64,000 nt of DNA from Comamonas odontotermitis (GTDB lineage: Bacteria > Pseudomonadota > Gammaproteobacteria > Burkholderiales > Burkholderiaceae_C). The notes below the pieces were generated by a model. The model was given only the letters and a program-made list of their open reading frames with translations, made no database searches and had not been told where the DNA came from. A program made the translations under genes and the position numbers. Below, in pieces: positions 1 to 9,028 of the stretch (positions are counted from its first letter, which is position 1; each line of letters opens with the position of its first letter). Location of the stretch: NCBI RefSeq assembly GCF_020080045.1, contig NZ_CP083451.1:1674001-1738000 (forward strand), in the 5' to 3' direction.

Positions 1-1448
1 GCAATGGCGCGCGAGACCGGGTGGTCGGAGCGGCTTGCCAGTTGCCAGGCGATGCGCTCCTCGTCACCCGAGGGCAGGTTGCCCCACACCTGAACCCCCA
101 TCAATTGGGGTTGTCCTGTGGTCAGGGTGCCGGTCTTGTCCATGGCAATGGCGCGCAGGTTGCGGGCACCTTCCAGTGCGCTGCCGCCCTTGATCAGCAC
201 GCCATTCTTGGCTGCAACGGTGAGGGCGCTCACCACCGTAACCGGCGTGGAGATAACCAGCGCGCAAGGGCAGGCAATCACCAGGAGCGCCAGAGCCTGG
301 TAGATGGACTGTGTCCAGGTCCAGCCCATGGCGAACGGGGCGATCACGGCCAGCGCAATGCCCAGCAGCAGCACGATTGGCGTGTAGATGGCGGCAAAGC
401 GGTCCACAAAGCGCTGCGTGGGCGCCTTGGAGGCCTGGGCTTCCTCCACCGCGCGCACGATGCGGCTGATCAGGCTTTGCTCGGGGGCAGCGTCCACACG
501 CATTTGCAGCTCGCCTTGCTGGTTGACGCTGCCTGCATACAAAGGGTCGCCCACGGATTTTTCTGCCAGCGTGCTTTCGCCGGTGATGGGCGCCTGATCG
601 ACCGCGCTCTGGCCCTGGCTGACTGTGCCGTCCAGCGGAACACGTGCACCCGGCGCAATGCGCACCACCGAGCCCATGCGCACATCGGCGGCCAGCATGC
701 GCTGCGTGCTGCCATCGGGCAGCACTACATCGGCTTCTTGCGGAGCGAGATTCAGCAGGTCGCGTATGGCATTGCGTGCACGGTCCATGGCCATGTCTTC
801 AATGCGCTCGGCGGCGGCATACAGCGCCATCACCATGGCCGCTTCGGGCCACTGGCCGATGATGAAGGCGCCGGTGACGGCAACCGCCATCAGCGCATGG
901 ATGCCCAGCTTGAGCTGCAGCAGGCCCTTGATGCCCGCCTTGTAGACGCCCAGGCCCGACAGCGCAATGGCTACCAGGGCGAGCGCCATGCCGCCGTAGT
1001 GCAGCACATCGTAGTTGGCGCTGCCGGGTTCGCCACTCGCCCAGTGAAAGGCTTCGGCCGCCACGGCTGCTACGAGGGCCGCGCCGATGCGGCCCCAACC
1101 GGGCAGGGCACCGTGGTCGTGGCCATGGTCATCGCCGCCTTCACTGGCGTGGTCATGGCCCTCGTGGTTGTGTGCATTGGCCTGCGCTGCCTTGCGCTTG
1201 CCAAAGCTGAGGTCGATGGTGCCGCAGTCGCAGCACCCCGCAACACCCTTGGCGGGCGTGCAGTTGCCAGCCGCAGCGCTGGTGACGGACGGGCCGTGGT
1301 GCCCATGCGCCTGGTGATCATGCCGGTGGGCATGGCCCTGTTCGCCGGTATGCGTGTGGGCGTGTGAATGGGTGTGCGCATTGGCGCGCGAAGAGGAGTC
1401 CGAGTGGAGATCCAAATGGGCAGGGGCTGTCAGGTTTTTATCGCTCAT
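1..1448 (-). CDS. cadA: Cd/Zn/Pb-translocating P1B-type ATPase (CadA/ZntA type), C-terminus outside window
   Basis: Inner-membrane ATPase that exports soft divalent metals (Cd, Zn, Pb) from the cytoplasm. The visible 482 residues carry a strikingly His-rich N-terminus (about residues 22-105, many HxH and HGH repeats plus a CCDC cluster) in place of the usual GMxCxxC domain. They also show the actuator TGES near residue 286, the transmembrane metal-site motif CPC near 393, and the phosphorylation motif DKTGT near 437. The nucleotide-binding half lies beyond position 1. The ATG at 1448 sits only a few bases from the predicted -10 of the divergent metal-responsive promoter, so translation may be leaderless or start further in. 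The adjacent CadR-type gene supports induction by Cd/Pb/Zn. Family assignment is firm; exact metal preference is inferred. Confidence 0.93.
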   Translation of the reverse strand, partial: MSDKNLTAPAHLDLHSDSSSRANAHTHSHAHTHTGEQGHAHRHDHQAHGHHGPSVTSAAAGNCTPAKGVAGCCDCGTIDLSFGKRKAAQANAHNHEGHDHASEGGDDHGHDHGALPGWGRIGAALVAAVAAEAFHWASGEPGSANYDVLHYGGMALALVAIALSGLGVYKAGIKGLLQLKLGIHALMAVAVTGAFIIGQWPEAAMVMALYAAAERIEDMAMDRARNAIRDLLNLAPQEADVVLPDGSTQRMLAADVRMGSVVRIAPGARVPLDGTVSQGQSAVDQAPITGESTLAEKSVGDPLYAGSVNQQGELQMRVDAAPEQSLISRIVRAVEEAQASKAPTQRFVDRFAAIYTPIVLLLGIALAVIAPFAMGWTWTQSIYQALALLVIACPCALVISTPVTVVSALTVAAKNGVLIKGGSALEGARNLRAIAMDKTGTLTTGQPQLMGVQVWGNLPSGDEERIAWQLASRSDHPVSRAI

Positions 1449-1454
1449 GCGAAG

Positions 1455-1485
1455 ATTGGAAACCTTAAAGTCACTTCAAAGTCAA
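1455..1485 (-). promoter_or_regulatory. MerR-family operator/promoter for the metal ATPase gene
   Basis: Read on the minus strand there is a -35 TTGACT (1485-1480) and a weak -10 near TTCCAA (1460-1455), about 19-20 bp apart. An imperfect dyad (1462-1482; half-sites ACTTTGAAGT and ACTTTAAGGT) fills the spacer. This overlong spacer with a centred dyad is the hallmark of MerR-activated promoters and closely resembles the known zntA promoter. It sits between the divergent ATPase and regulator genes. Confidence 0.8.
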
Positions 1486-1488
1486 GCC

Positions 1489-1950
1489 ATGGTTGCAACC
1501 GGCGCACTCTACAAAATCGGCGAAGCGGCTACGCGCTCGGGCGTGTCGGCCGCCAATATCCGTTATTACGAGAAAGAAGGCCTGCTCAGCGCTGGCGCCA
1601 GAAGCGAGAGCAGCTATCGTTTGTATAGCGATGCAGAGATTCACCAACTGCGCTTCATCCGCCTGTGCCGGGCTATGGACATGTCCCTGGACGAAGTGCG
1701 TTCTTTGCTCGCCCTCGATTGGCACAGTACGGAAGACTGCACCGCCGCCCGCACGACGGTGGATGCGCACCTGCACCATGTGCGCGAGCGCCTGCAGGAG
1801 TTGCAGACCCTGGAGAAGGAGCTGGTCGCCCTCAGGGATTGCTGCGATGGCCACTCTGGCGTGTGCCGCACCATCGAGGCATTGCACCGGCGTGCCGATA
1901 CGCAGGACCTGGGAGCCACCGTAGGCTCAGCCGTCAAGCGGCATGTCTGA
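1489..1950 (+). CDS. cadR: MerR-family Cd(II)/Pb(II)-responsive regulator
   Basis: Metal-sensing activator of the divergent ATPase gene, 153 aa when started at the ATG at 1489. The N-terminal winged helix-turn-helix (YKIGEAATRSGVSAANIRYYE, residues 8-28, written here only as its location) is typical MerR. A dimerisation helix follows, then the metal-site cysteines: Cys84 before the long helix and Cys118, Cys119 and Cys126 in the C-terminal loop, matching the PbrR/CadR subgroup rather than CueR or SoxR. The longer in-frame extension to 1354 was rejected because it would run through the operator. No clear Shine-Dalgarno precedes the chosen start, so the exact start is uncertain. Confidence 0.92.
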   Translation: MVATGALYKIGEAATRSGVSAANIRYYEKEGLLSAGARSESSYRLYSDAEIHQLRFIRLCRAMDMSLDEVRSLLALDWHSTEDCTAARTTVDAHLHHVRERLQELQTLEKELVALRDCCDGHSGVCRTIEALHRRADTQDLGATVGSAVKRHV

Positions 1951-2136
1951 CGCGGTGCCGTTGCCGCGCATTGGTTGGATGGAAATTTGCTATTAAATAT
2001 ATAGCTTATCGCCTGGTATGGGTGGGCGTTGAATGTCTGCAGCGCCTGGGTTCTATACGGCGCTGGCATGGCTCACCGGGATCTGCAGGGTGTGGGTGAA
2101 GATGGCGCCCGGGTTGGCCAGCCCTGTTCATGGCCT

Positions 2137-2964
2137 ATGATTCTTCGTATGTTGGCAAGCCTGCTTCAACCCCAATGGCCCCACCGCCTCTGGCGCACCG
2201 CGCAGCGCTGGGTGGTGGCCTGGTCGCGCATCGTGTACCTGGGCGCCGTCGTGCTGGTGATGCTGCTCACGCCCAGCAGCTACGGCGCAGTGACCCGCGC
2301 GCGGCTTTTGCGGCGCATGTATGTGGATACCGCTCCCATCCTGCTCGGGTTTACTGCGCTGGCCGCGCTGCTGTGCCTCGTGGTGGCGCGCATCGTCTTC
2401 GTGACCGCAACGAGCTACGGCCTCTCGCGCGTGGCCGTCGAGATGGTGATCCGCGTGCTGGTGCTGGAGTTGATTCCGCTCACCGCAGCGCTGTTTGTGG
2501 CCATGCGCTGCTCCATTCCAGCGGGCGCCACGCTGGCGCGTCTGCGTGAGAGCGGGCACTTTGACCGCTTGCGCGCGCAGGGGTTCGATCCGGTGCGCAG
2601 CGAGATGCTGCCGCTGGTGGTGGCCAGCATGTATGCATCCGTCACGCTCGCGGCGCTGTCCTGCGTGGTGTCGCTGGTCATGGTGTATTTCAGTGTCTAT
2701 GGCTTCAGCCTGGTGGGGGTGGAGTTGTATACGCGCATGTTCGGCAATGTGTTCAGCCCCATGGTGACCTGGCTGTTCGCCCTCAAGACGCTGCTGTTCA
2801 GCCTGGCTGTCGCCTTGATACCCACGGCATCTGCCATGTATCGTCCCTATGGCATGCGCGATGAAGAGGTGCTGGGCCCGGAATCCGACCTTTCCGGACT
2901 GGCGCGCATGTTTGCCGTGCTGCTGCTGATTGAAGTTGCCTCCTTGCTCGGCAACTATTTTTGA
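2137..2964 (+). CDS. MlaE-family ABC transporter permease, orphan
   Basis: Predicted integral inner-membrane permease of about 275 aa with five or so hydrophobic segments. The central part (ARLRESGHFDRLRAQGFDP and flanks) matches the MlaE pattern of a cytoplasmic loop with an 'L-x-A-x-G-x-D-P' signature before the last membrane helices. MlaE proteins form the membrane part of phospholipid/toluene-tolerance importers with MlaF (ATPase) and MlaD (MCE protein). Neither partner is adjacent, so partners must be elsewhere or the protein has a separate role. Start could be 2137 or 2149 (MLASLL); no strong ribosome site decides. Downstream, an XRE gene follows by 78 bp on the same strand. Confidence 0.7.
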   Translation: MILRMLASLLQPQWPHRLWRTAQRWVVAWSRIVYLGAVVLVMLLTPSSYGAVTRARLLRRMYVDTAPILLGFTALAALLCLVVARIVFVTATSYGLSRVAVEMVIRVLVLELIPLTAALFVAMRCSIPAGATLARLRESGHFDRLRAQGFDPVRSEMLPLVVASMYASVTLAALSCVVSLVMVYFSVYGFSLVGVELYTRMFGNVFSPMVTWLFALKTLLFSLAVALIPTASAMYRPYGMRDEEVLGPESDLSGLARMFAVLLLIEVASLLGNYF

Positions 2965-3042
2965 CGAGGTTTTGCGGGGCGTGCAAATGGGCTGGGGCTT
3001 GCACCATTTGCCAGACATTGGGGAGTTGCCGCAAAATGGCTC

Positions 3043-3474
3043 ATGCCCAACATTGCTGCACTCCTCAAATCCGAGATCACGCGCGTGGCCCGCAAGGAAA
3101 TCCGCGCAGAGATCGAATCCCTGCGCAAGGCGGTGAGCGCGCAACGCTCGGCCATTGCGGCACTCAAGCGCGAAATCGCCGAGGTGCGCAAGGTGGCCAG
3201 CAAAGGCGGGCAGGCGCCCAAGGCAGAGGCAGGCACGGGTGAGGCGGCAGAAGCTGGCATCCAGCGGCGCTTCAGTCCGTCGCGCCTGGCGGCGCACCGC
3301 CAGAAAATCGGGCTGTCTGCGGCGCAATATGGTGCCCTGGTTGGGGTAACAGGCCAAAGCATCTACAAGTATGAGCAGGGCAAGGCGCGGCCGCATGCCG
3401 CCACGGTGCGCAAGCTGTCAGAACTCAAGGAGCGCAGCAAGGCGCAGATTCTGGCTGGCCTGCAGGAGGGGTGA
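3043..3474 (+). CDS. XRE-family DNA-binding protein with N-terminal coiled coil
   Basis: 143-aa cytoplasmic protein. Residues 1-60 are charged and helical (repeated K/R/E with hydrophobic heptads), consistent with a dimerising coiled coil. After a short Ala/Gly linker, residues 78-135 form a Cro/C1-type helix-turn-helix: RQKIGLSAAQYGALVG, then a recognition helix ending SIYKYEQGKARP. Such proteins are common single-copy genes in Comamonadaceae; the target is unknown. It lies convergently to metE. Confidence 0.75.
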   Translation: MPNIAALLKSEITRVARKEIRAEIESLRKAVSAQRSAIAALKREIAEVRKVASKGGQAPKAEAGTGEAAEAGIQRRFSPSRLAAHRQKIGLSAAQYGALVGVTGQSIYKYEQGKARPHAATVRKLSELKERSKAQILAGLQEG

Positions 3475-3482
3475 GCGAGCCA

Positions 3483-3502
3483 GCGGCAGCCTGCACTGCC
3501 GC
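3483..3502. terminator. Possible bidirectional hairpin between convergent genes
   Basis: Perfect 7-bp inverted repeat GCGGCAG...CTGCCGC with a 6-nt loop, placed between the convergent XRE gene and metE. There is no T-run on either side, so intrinsic termination is only a suggestion. Confidence 0.35.
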
Positions 3503-3520
3503 CACACCCGCGCGGTACCG

Positions 3521-5878
3521 TCAGGCGGCTGCACTCACCACGTCCCTGTGATCCTGTGCCGCGCTGCGCAAAACCTTGGCTGCGGCCACCATCTGCGCCA
3601 GTGCCGGTAGTACCTCGCCCCATTGGCGTGTCTTGAGGCCGCAGTCGGGGTTGACCCAGAGGCGCTGCGCCGGAATGCGCTCTGCCGCTTTTTTCATGAG
3701 GCCCACGATGTGTTCCTGTGTCGGAATGTTGGGTGAATGGATGTCGTACACGCCGGGGCCGATCTCATTGGGATATTGAAAGTTCTCGAAGGCGTCGAGC
3801 AACTCCATGTCCGAGCGGGAGGTTTCGATGGTGATCACATCGGCATCCATGTCGGCAATCGACGCGATGATGTCGTTGAATTCCGAATAGCACATATGGG
3901 TGTGGATCTGCGTTTCGTCGCCCACGCCATTGGCGGTAATGCGGAAAGATTCCACGGCCCAGTGCAGGTACTGCTGCCACTGTGATTTGCGCAGCGGCAG
4001 GCCTTCGCGCAGTGCGGCTTCGTCGATCTGGATGATGCCCACACCGGCCTTTTCCAGGTCGAGCACTTCCTTGCGGATGGCCAGCGCCAGCTGGTAGCAC
4101 GACTGCCAGCGCGGCTGGTCGTCGCGCACGAATGACCAGTTGAGAATGGTGACCGGGCCGGTCAGCATGCCCTTCATCGGGCGGTGGGTGAGCGACTGGG
4201 CAAACCGTGTCCATTCCACCGTCATCGCCTTGGGTCGGCTGATGTCGCCAAACAGGATTGGCGGCTTCACGCAGCGCGAGCCATAGGACTGCACCCAGCC
4301 AAACTGGCTGAAGGCATAACCGTCGAGCTGCTCTCCAAAGTATTCGACCATGTCGTTGCGCTCGGCTTCGCCATGCACGAGCACGTCCAGGTCCAGCGCC
4401 TCCTGTTCGCGCACGCTGCGCTCGATCTCGGCGCGCATGGCGGCCTGGTAGCCGTCCTGATTGAGCCGACCTGCCTTGAATTCACTGCGCGCATGGCGGA
4501 TTTCTGCGGTCTGCGGAAACGAGCCGATGGTGGTGGTGGGAAAGGCGGGCAAGCCAAGCCGGGCCGCCTGCCTGGCCGCACGCACGGGGTAGGCGCTTTG
4601 GCGCTGGCCCAGGGCGGTAGTGATCTGCGCCACGGCGGCGCGCACTGCAGGGTTGTGAACGCGGGGCGAATTGCGCCGCGCCTGCAACGCCGCTGCGTTG
4701 GCTGCGAGCTCTGCCGCCACGGACGCTCGGCCCTCAGACAGCGCCTTGCCCAGCACGCGCAGTTCATCCAGCTTTTGCAGTGCGTAAGCGAGCCAGGATT
4801 TGACCTCGGCATCCAGCTTTTGTTCGCTGTCCAGATCCACAGGCACATGCAGCAGGGAGCAGGTGGGGGCAATCCACAGGCGATTGCCCAACTGCTCGGC
4901 CAGCGGTTCCACCCAGTCGAGCACGGCGCCCAGATCGGTTTTCCAGATATTGCGGCCATTGATCACGCCCAGCGACAGCACCTTGTGGGGCGGCAGCAGC
5001 CCCAGCAGTTGCTGCACATCACCCTGGCCCTGGATGGCATCGATGTGCAGGCCTGCAACGGGCAGGTTGGCCGCCAGGTATTTGTTCTCGGCCAGGTCGC
5101 CAAAATAGGTGGCCAGCAGGAGCTTGGCCTTGCTGGCCTTGAGGTGGTGGTAGGCGGTGTTGAAGGCATGCTGCCAGTCGGCGTCCAGCTCGGTCACCAG
5201 AATCGGCTCATCGATCTGCACCCATTCCACGCCCTGCGCGGCCAGCATGTCCAGCAGCTCGGCATAGACGGGCAGAATGCGCTCCAGCAGATCCAGCTTG
5301 CTGGAGCCGTCCTTGGCCTTGCCGATGGAGAGGTAGGTCACCGGGCCGATGATCACCGGCTTGGTGCGCACGTCCAGGGCGCGGGCCTCGGCCAATTGTT
5401 CCACGAGGCGCGTGGCGTCGAGCTGGAACCGGGTGCCTGCCGTGAATTCGGGCACGATGTAGTGGTAGTTGGTATCAAACCATTTGGTCATCTCGCCGGC
5501 GGCCACGCCACTGCCGCAGCAGGCGGTGTGTTCTGCGTGGCCCACCGTCGCTGAGCCGGAGGTTTCTGCGGTCGCTGCCGAGCGACCACGGGCGACGCGG
5601 AAGTAGTTGTCCAGTGCGTCGCCATGGAAGCCCTGTACCCGCTCGGGCAGGTTGCCCAGGGTGAAGCTCATGTCCAGCACCTGGTCGTAGAAGGAGAAAT
5701 CGCCCACAGGCACCAGATCGAGGTCTTGCTGGCTGGCCCAGTGGCGTGCGCGCAACTGGGCGCCCAGTGTCTTCAACTCGCTGCGCGAGGATTCGCCCCT
5801 CCAGTAGGACTCCAGCGCGAACTTGAGTTCGCGCCGCGCGCCGATGCGTGGAAAGCCGAGGTTGTGGATGGTGGTCAT
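3521..5878 (-). CDS. metE: Cobalamin-independent methionine synthase
   Basis: Transfers methyl from 5-methyltetrahydropteroyl-triglutamate to homocysteine, the last step of methionine synthesis, in the cytoplasm. At 785 aa it is slightly longer than the usual 750-760. The start is [13 protein letters not shown], the canonical MetE N-terminus. The C-terminal catalytic half contains the zinc ligands His661 and Cys663 (THMCYSEF) and Cys746 ([11 protein letters not shown]), and the substrate motif [15 protein letters not shown]. An extra stretch at about residues 97-127, including ACCGSG, lies before GEMTKWF and accounts for the added length. It is divergent from metR, which in related bacteria activates metE with homocysteine as coinducer. 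Confidence 0.97.
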   Translation of the reverse strand: MTTIHNLGFPRIGARRELKFALESYWRGESSRSELKTLGAQLRARHWASQQDLDLVPVGDFSFYDQVLDMSFTLGNLPERVQGFHGDALDNYFRVARGRSAATAETSGSATVGHAEHTACCGSGVAAGEMTKWFDTNYHYIVPEFTAGTRFQLDATRLVEQLAEARALDVRTKPVIIGPVTYLSIGKAKDGSSKLDLLERILPVYAELLDMLAAQGVEWVQIDEPILVTELDADWQHAFNTAYHHLKASKAKLLLATYFGDLAENKYLAANLPVAGLHIDAIQGQGDVQQLLGLLPPHKVLSLGVINGRNIWKTDLGAVLDWVEPLAEQLGNRLWIAPTCSLLHVPVDLDSEQKLDAEVKSWLAYALQKLDELRVLGKALSEGRASVAAELAANAAALQARRNSPRVHNPAVRAAVAQITTALGQRQSAYPVRAARQAARLGLPAFPTTTIGSFPQTAEIRHARSEFKAGRLNQDGYQAAMRAEIERSVREQEALDLDVLVHGEAERNDMVEYFGEQLDGYAFSQFGWVQSYGSRCVKPPILFGDISRPKAMTVEWTRFAQSLTHRPMKGMLTGPVTILNWSFVRDDQPRWQSCYQLALAIRKEVLDLEKAGVGIIQIDEAALREGLPLRKSQWQQYLHWAVESFRITANGVGDETQIHTHMCYSEFNDIIASIADMDADVITIETSRSDMELLDAFENFQYPNEIGPGVYDIHSPNIPTQEHIVGLMKKAAERIPAQRLWVNPDCGLKTRQWGEVLPALAQMVAAAKVLRSAAQDHRDVVSAAA

Positions 5879-5967
5879 ACAGATCTTCCGGTATCAATGA
5901 ACAGGCCCTGCCTGTGAACGTGAGCACGTTCCGAGAGCGACGGACGCATCGTCTGGGATTTGATGTA

Positions 5968-6011
5968 TGAAGTAAAATGGTTTTATTTCACATATCAATG
6001 AATTCTGTTCA
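5968..6011. promoter_or_regulatory. MetR-type operator region between metE and metR
   Basis: Two palindromes lie in the divergent intergenic region. Bases 5968-5990 form a 23-bp near-perfect inverted repeat (TGAAGTAAAA, TGG, TTTTATTTCA; one mismatch per arm). Bases 5999-6011, TGAATTCTGTTCA, fit the published MetR consensus TGAA-N5-TTCA exactly and abut the metR start, suggesting autoregulation. Confidence 0.7.
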
Positions 6012-6014
6012 CTT

Positions 6015-6908
6015 ATGCTGGAGCGTATCCATCTCGCCATCGTTCAAGAGGTTGAAAAACAAGGCTCATTGACCGCCGCAGCCGATGTGCTGTGCGTGAC
6101 CCAGTCGGCCCTCAGCCACAGCATGAAAAAGCTGGAGGGCCAGTTGGGCACCGCGATCTGGCTGCGCGAAGGCCGCAGCCTGCGCCTGACGCAGGCCGGG
6201 CAGTACCTGCTGGCCGTGGCAGGGCGCGTGCTGCCACAGCTCGATCTGGCCGAAGCGCGCCTGCAGCAGTTTGCGCAGGGCGAGCGCGGCAGCCTGCGCA
6301 TCGGCATGGAATGCCACCCGTGCTACCAGTGGCTGCTCAAGATCGTCTCTCCGTATCTGGCGGCGTGGCCGGATGTGGATGTGGACGTGAAGCAGAAATT
6401 CCAGTTCGGCGGCATTGGCGCGCTTTTTGGCTACGAGATCGACATGCTGGTCACGCCCGATCCCCTGTTCAAGCCCGGCCTGCACTTTGAGCCGGTGTTC
6501 GACTACGAACAGGTGCTGGTGGTGGCTGCCACGCACCCCTTGGCTGCTGCCAGCTACGTGCGCCCTGCCGATCTGGCGCGCGAAGTGCTGATCACCTACC
6601 CCGTTGCGGTGGACCGGCTCGACATCTACACCCAGTTTCTGCTGCCCAAGGGCATTGCGCCCCGGCGCCACAAGACCATCGAGACCACCGACATCATGAT
6701 GCAGATGGTGGCCAGCGGCCGTGGGGTGGCCGCGCTGCCGCGCTGGCTGGCGCTGGAATACGCGCAGAAGATGGCCGTGGTGCCGTTGCGCCTGGGCGCC
6801 AAGGGCATCGCCAAGCAGATCTACCTGGGCGCACGAGAAGCCGATCTGCACATCGATTACCTGCAGGCCTTCATTGCGCTGGCGCGCCAGCCGCTGGCAG
6901 CGGGGTGA
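6015..6908 (+). CDS. metR: LysR-family activator of methionine genes
   Basis: 297-aa LysR-type transcription factor. The N-terminal winged helix (residues 1-60, with TAAADVLCVTQSALSHSMKKLE) is followed by a linker helix and a periplasmic-binding-protein-like effector domain. Divergent placement next to metE, with TGAA-N5-TTCA sites between, is the classical metE/metR arrangement in which homocysteine-bound MetR activates metE. Start codon ATG at 6015; a longer form is excluded because it would run into the operator. The assignment to MetR rests on family plus context. Confidence 0.9.
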   Translation: MLERIHLAIVQEVEKQGSLTAAADVLCVTQSALSHSMKKLEGQLGTAIWLREGRSLRLTQAGQYLLAVAGRVLPQLDLAEARLQQFAQGERGSLRIGMECHPCYQWLLKIVSPYLAAWPDVDVDVKQKFQFGGIGALFGYEIDMLVTPDPLFKPGLHFEPVFDYEQVLVVAATHPLAAASYVRPADLAREVLITYPVAVDRLDIYTQFLLPKGIAPRRHKTIETTDIMMQMVASGRGVAALPRWLALEYAQKMAVVPLRLGAKGIAKQIYLGAREADLHIDYLQAFIALARQPLAAG

Positions 6909-6940
6909 TACCCGCGGTCTGGCTCTTGGCCTGAAACCGC

Positions 6941-8155
6941 TCAGCCTGTGCAGGCAGCGTGCTCTGCAGGCGCTTCATGGCGGGCCAGGCGCCCCGCCTG
7001 CGCACCCCAGGCCCACATGGCCGCGCCCGCAACCAGCGCCACCACAAAGGACATCTGCGGGCCCAGGTGGTCGGTCACCCAGCCGGCGGCCGCCGCTCCC
7101 AGGGCCACGCCCATGGCCAGGCCCGTCAGCAGCCAGGTCATGCCCTCGGTCAGCCGGCTGGCTGCCACCTGCTGCTCCACCAGGCCCATGGCCACGGTGA
7201 TCGTGGGCCCGAAGGTGATGCCAGCCAGCAGCACGGCCAGGGTCAGGGCGGTGAGGTTGCTGGCCAGCAGCAGCGGCACGGCCGTGATCGCCACCGAAGC
7301 GCCCACCCAGACGATCTGGCGGTGGAGCGGCATCTGCAGGCGCAGGGCCCCGAACACCAGGCCCATCACGCAGGAACCCAGTGCGTAGAACGACAGCACC
7401 ACGCTCGCCATGGCAGGCTGGCCGTGCTGGGTGGCAAAGGCCACGGCCGCCACATCAATGGTGCCCACGATGATGCCTTGGGCGAGCATGAACAGTGCGA
7501 GCGAACGCACCACGGGCTGGTGGCGCACCAGCGAACGCTGGCGTGCCTGCTGGTCGTGGGGGGTGACGGGGGGCTCGGTGCGGCGCTGCAGCACAAAGAG
7601 GGTGACGCCCACCAGCAGCAACAGCGCGGCAGCCATGGGGCCTGCTTCGGGGAACAGCACCATGCTCAGTCCCACGGACAGTGGCGGGCCGATGATGAAG
7701 CACAGGTCATCCAGCACGGCTTCGAACGCATAGGCGGTCTGCAGCTGCGGCGTGCCCCGGTACAGCACCGTCCAGCGCGCGCGCACCATGGCGGGCATGC
7801 TGGGCAGGCTCCCTACCAGCGCGGCCAGCAGCAACAGCAGCCAGTCCGGCCCTTGCCAGTGGGCGCAGGCCAGCAGGGCGAACATGGCGCTGGCACTGGT
7901 TGCAGCGGCCACGGGCAGCACCTTGCGCTGGCCGTGGCGGTCCACCAGGGCGGAGATGCGTGGTGCCAGCACGGCAATCGACAGTGCAAAACAGGCCGCC
8001 ACGGCGCCCGCCAGCGTATAGGCGCCGCGCTGTTGCGACAGCATGGTGATGAGGCCGATACCTGTCATCGACAAGGGCAGGCGGGCAATCAGGCCGGCCA
8101 GTACAAAACTGGCGGTGCCGGGCGCGGCAAACAGCTGGCGGTAGGCGTGGAACAT
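6941..8155 (-). CDS. MFS transporter
   Basis: 404-aa major facilitator protein, predicted 12 transmembrane helices in the inner membrane. The loop 2-3 signature is visible as ALVDRHGQRKVLP after helix 2. The start MFHAYRQLF at 8155 is chosen because upstream in-frame codons would overlap the divergent TetR operator. The substrate is not evident; the family includes drug and metabolite exporters. Divergence from a TetR gene with shared palindromic operators suggests induction by a toxic or signal compound that is the transported substrate (inference). Confidence 0.88.
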   Translation of the reverse strand: MFHAYRQLFAAPGTASFVLAGLIARLPLSMTGIGLITMLSQQRGAYTLAGAVAACFALSIAVLAPRISALVDRHGQRKVLPVAAATSASAMFALLACAHWQGPDWLLLLLAALVGSLPSMPAMVRARWTVLYRGTPQLQTAYAFEAVLDDLCFIIGPPLSVGLSMVLFPEAGPMAAALLLLVGVTLFVLQRRTEPPVTPHDQQARQRSLVRHQPVVRSLALFMLAQGIIVGTIDVAAVAFATQHGQPAMASVVLSFYALGSCVMGLVFGALRLQMPLHRQIVWVGASVAITAVPLLLASNLTALTLAVLLAGITFGPTITVAMGLVEQQVAASRLTEGMTWLLTGLAMGVALGAAAAGWVTDHLGPQMSFVVALVAGAAMWAWGAQAGRLARHEAPAEHAACTG

Positions 8156-8214
8156 CGAAACCTCGGTGCAGAAAAGACTCGGCGGCGGCAGCCGCTGCGC
8201 AGGGCGCATGAAAA

Positions 8215-8287
8215 CACATACGCAGCGTATGTGAGTGATTCTACGCAAGACGGGGCCTCGACGTATCATTAGCATACGATTTGTATG
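8215..8287. promoter_or_regulatory. Two TetR-type operators in the MFS/TetR divergent promoter
   Basis: Bases 8215-8233 form a perfect 19-bp palindrome, CACATACGC-A-GCGTATGTG. A second, looser copy, CATACGATTTGTATG, lies at 8273-8287 immediately before the TetR start. Shared half-site CATAC/GTATG and position in the divergent region point to repression of both genes by the TetR product. Confidence 0.7.
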
Positions 8288-8290
8288 TGA

Positions 8291-8905
8291 ATGGAGTCCA
8301 GCATGCGCCAAAGCCGCGCCAGCATGATTGAGGCCACCCGCGCCAAACTGGTTGTGGCAGGCAGGCGTGCGTTTGCGGCGCAGGGGTATGCGCAGGCCTC
8401 AATGGACGAGCTGACCGCGCAGGCGGGGCTGACGCGTGGCGCGCTGTACCATCACTTTGGCGGCAAGCCCGGCCTGCTGGCGGCGGTGGTGGCGCAGATG
8501 GATGCCGAAATGGACGAGCGGCTCGAAGCCGTGCTGCAGGCCCATGCCGATCCGTGGGAGGGCTTTCTGGCCTATTGCCGCGCTTATCTGGCCATGGCGC
8601 AGGAGGCGGAGATCCGCCGCATCGTGCTGCAGGATGCGCGCTCCGTCCTCACCGGCACGGACCAGGGTGAGCAGCACCGCAAGTGCATCCAGTTTGTCGC
8701 CAATTACCTGCAAGGGCTGATGGAGCAGGGCGTGATCGTTCGCGCAAGCCCCCAGGCGCTGGCCCGCGTGCTCAACGGCTGCCTCGTCGAAGCGGCATTC
8801 TGGATAGCGGAGGAAGGCGCACCTGCCTCACGTCTGGCCGACGCCATGCAGGCGCTGGAGTTGATGCTGCAGGGCTGGCGGCCACGCGGGGCGGCGCTGC
8901 CGTAG
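8291..8905 (+). CDS. TetR-family transcriptional repressor
   Basis: 204 aa. The N-terminal TetR helix-turn-helix spans about residues 12-60, with the recognition segment TRGALYHHFGGKPGLLAAVV. The C-terminal part is the usual all-helical ligand-binding and dimer domain, of unknown ligand. Start is ATG at 8291; an alternative ATG at 8303 (MRQSRASM) would leave more room for the operator. Very likely represses the divergent MFS transporter and itself. Confidence 0.9.
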   Translation: MESSMRQSRASMIEATRAKLVVAGRRAFAAQGYAQASMDELTAQAGLTRGALYHHFGGKPGLLAAVVAQMDAEMDERLEAVLQAHADPWEGFLAYCRAYLAMAQEAEIRRIVLQDARSVLTGTDQGEQHRKCIQFVANYLQGLMEQGVIVRASPQALARVLNGCLVEAAFWIAEEGAPASRLADAMQALELMLQGWRPRGAALP

Positions 8906-9028
8906 AAGCCGCCCCACGTGGTAGCTGACGGAGCGTAGTCTGCTATCGATAAGGGAGCGAATGGCGCTTTATGTACGAGCACCATAGCCCGATTTCATTT
9001 AGATTCTCAATCGCCATAGCTCTGGCGC

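Noticed and set aside
21..1367. 448-aa plus-strand open frame
   Set aside because: It is antisense to the metal ATPase, whose motifs are unmistakable on the minus strand; low-complexity composition typical of a GC-rich shadow.
2128..3396. 422-aa minus-strand open frame
   Set aside because: Antisense to the MlaE-like and XRE genes; His/Gln/Arg-rich shadow composition.
4184..5554. 456-aa plus-strand open frame
   Set aside because: Antisense to metE, whose zinc ligands and length are complete.
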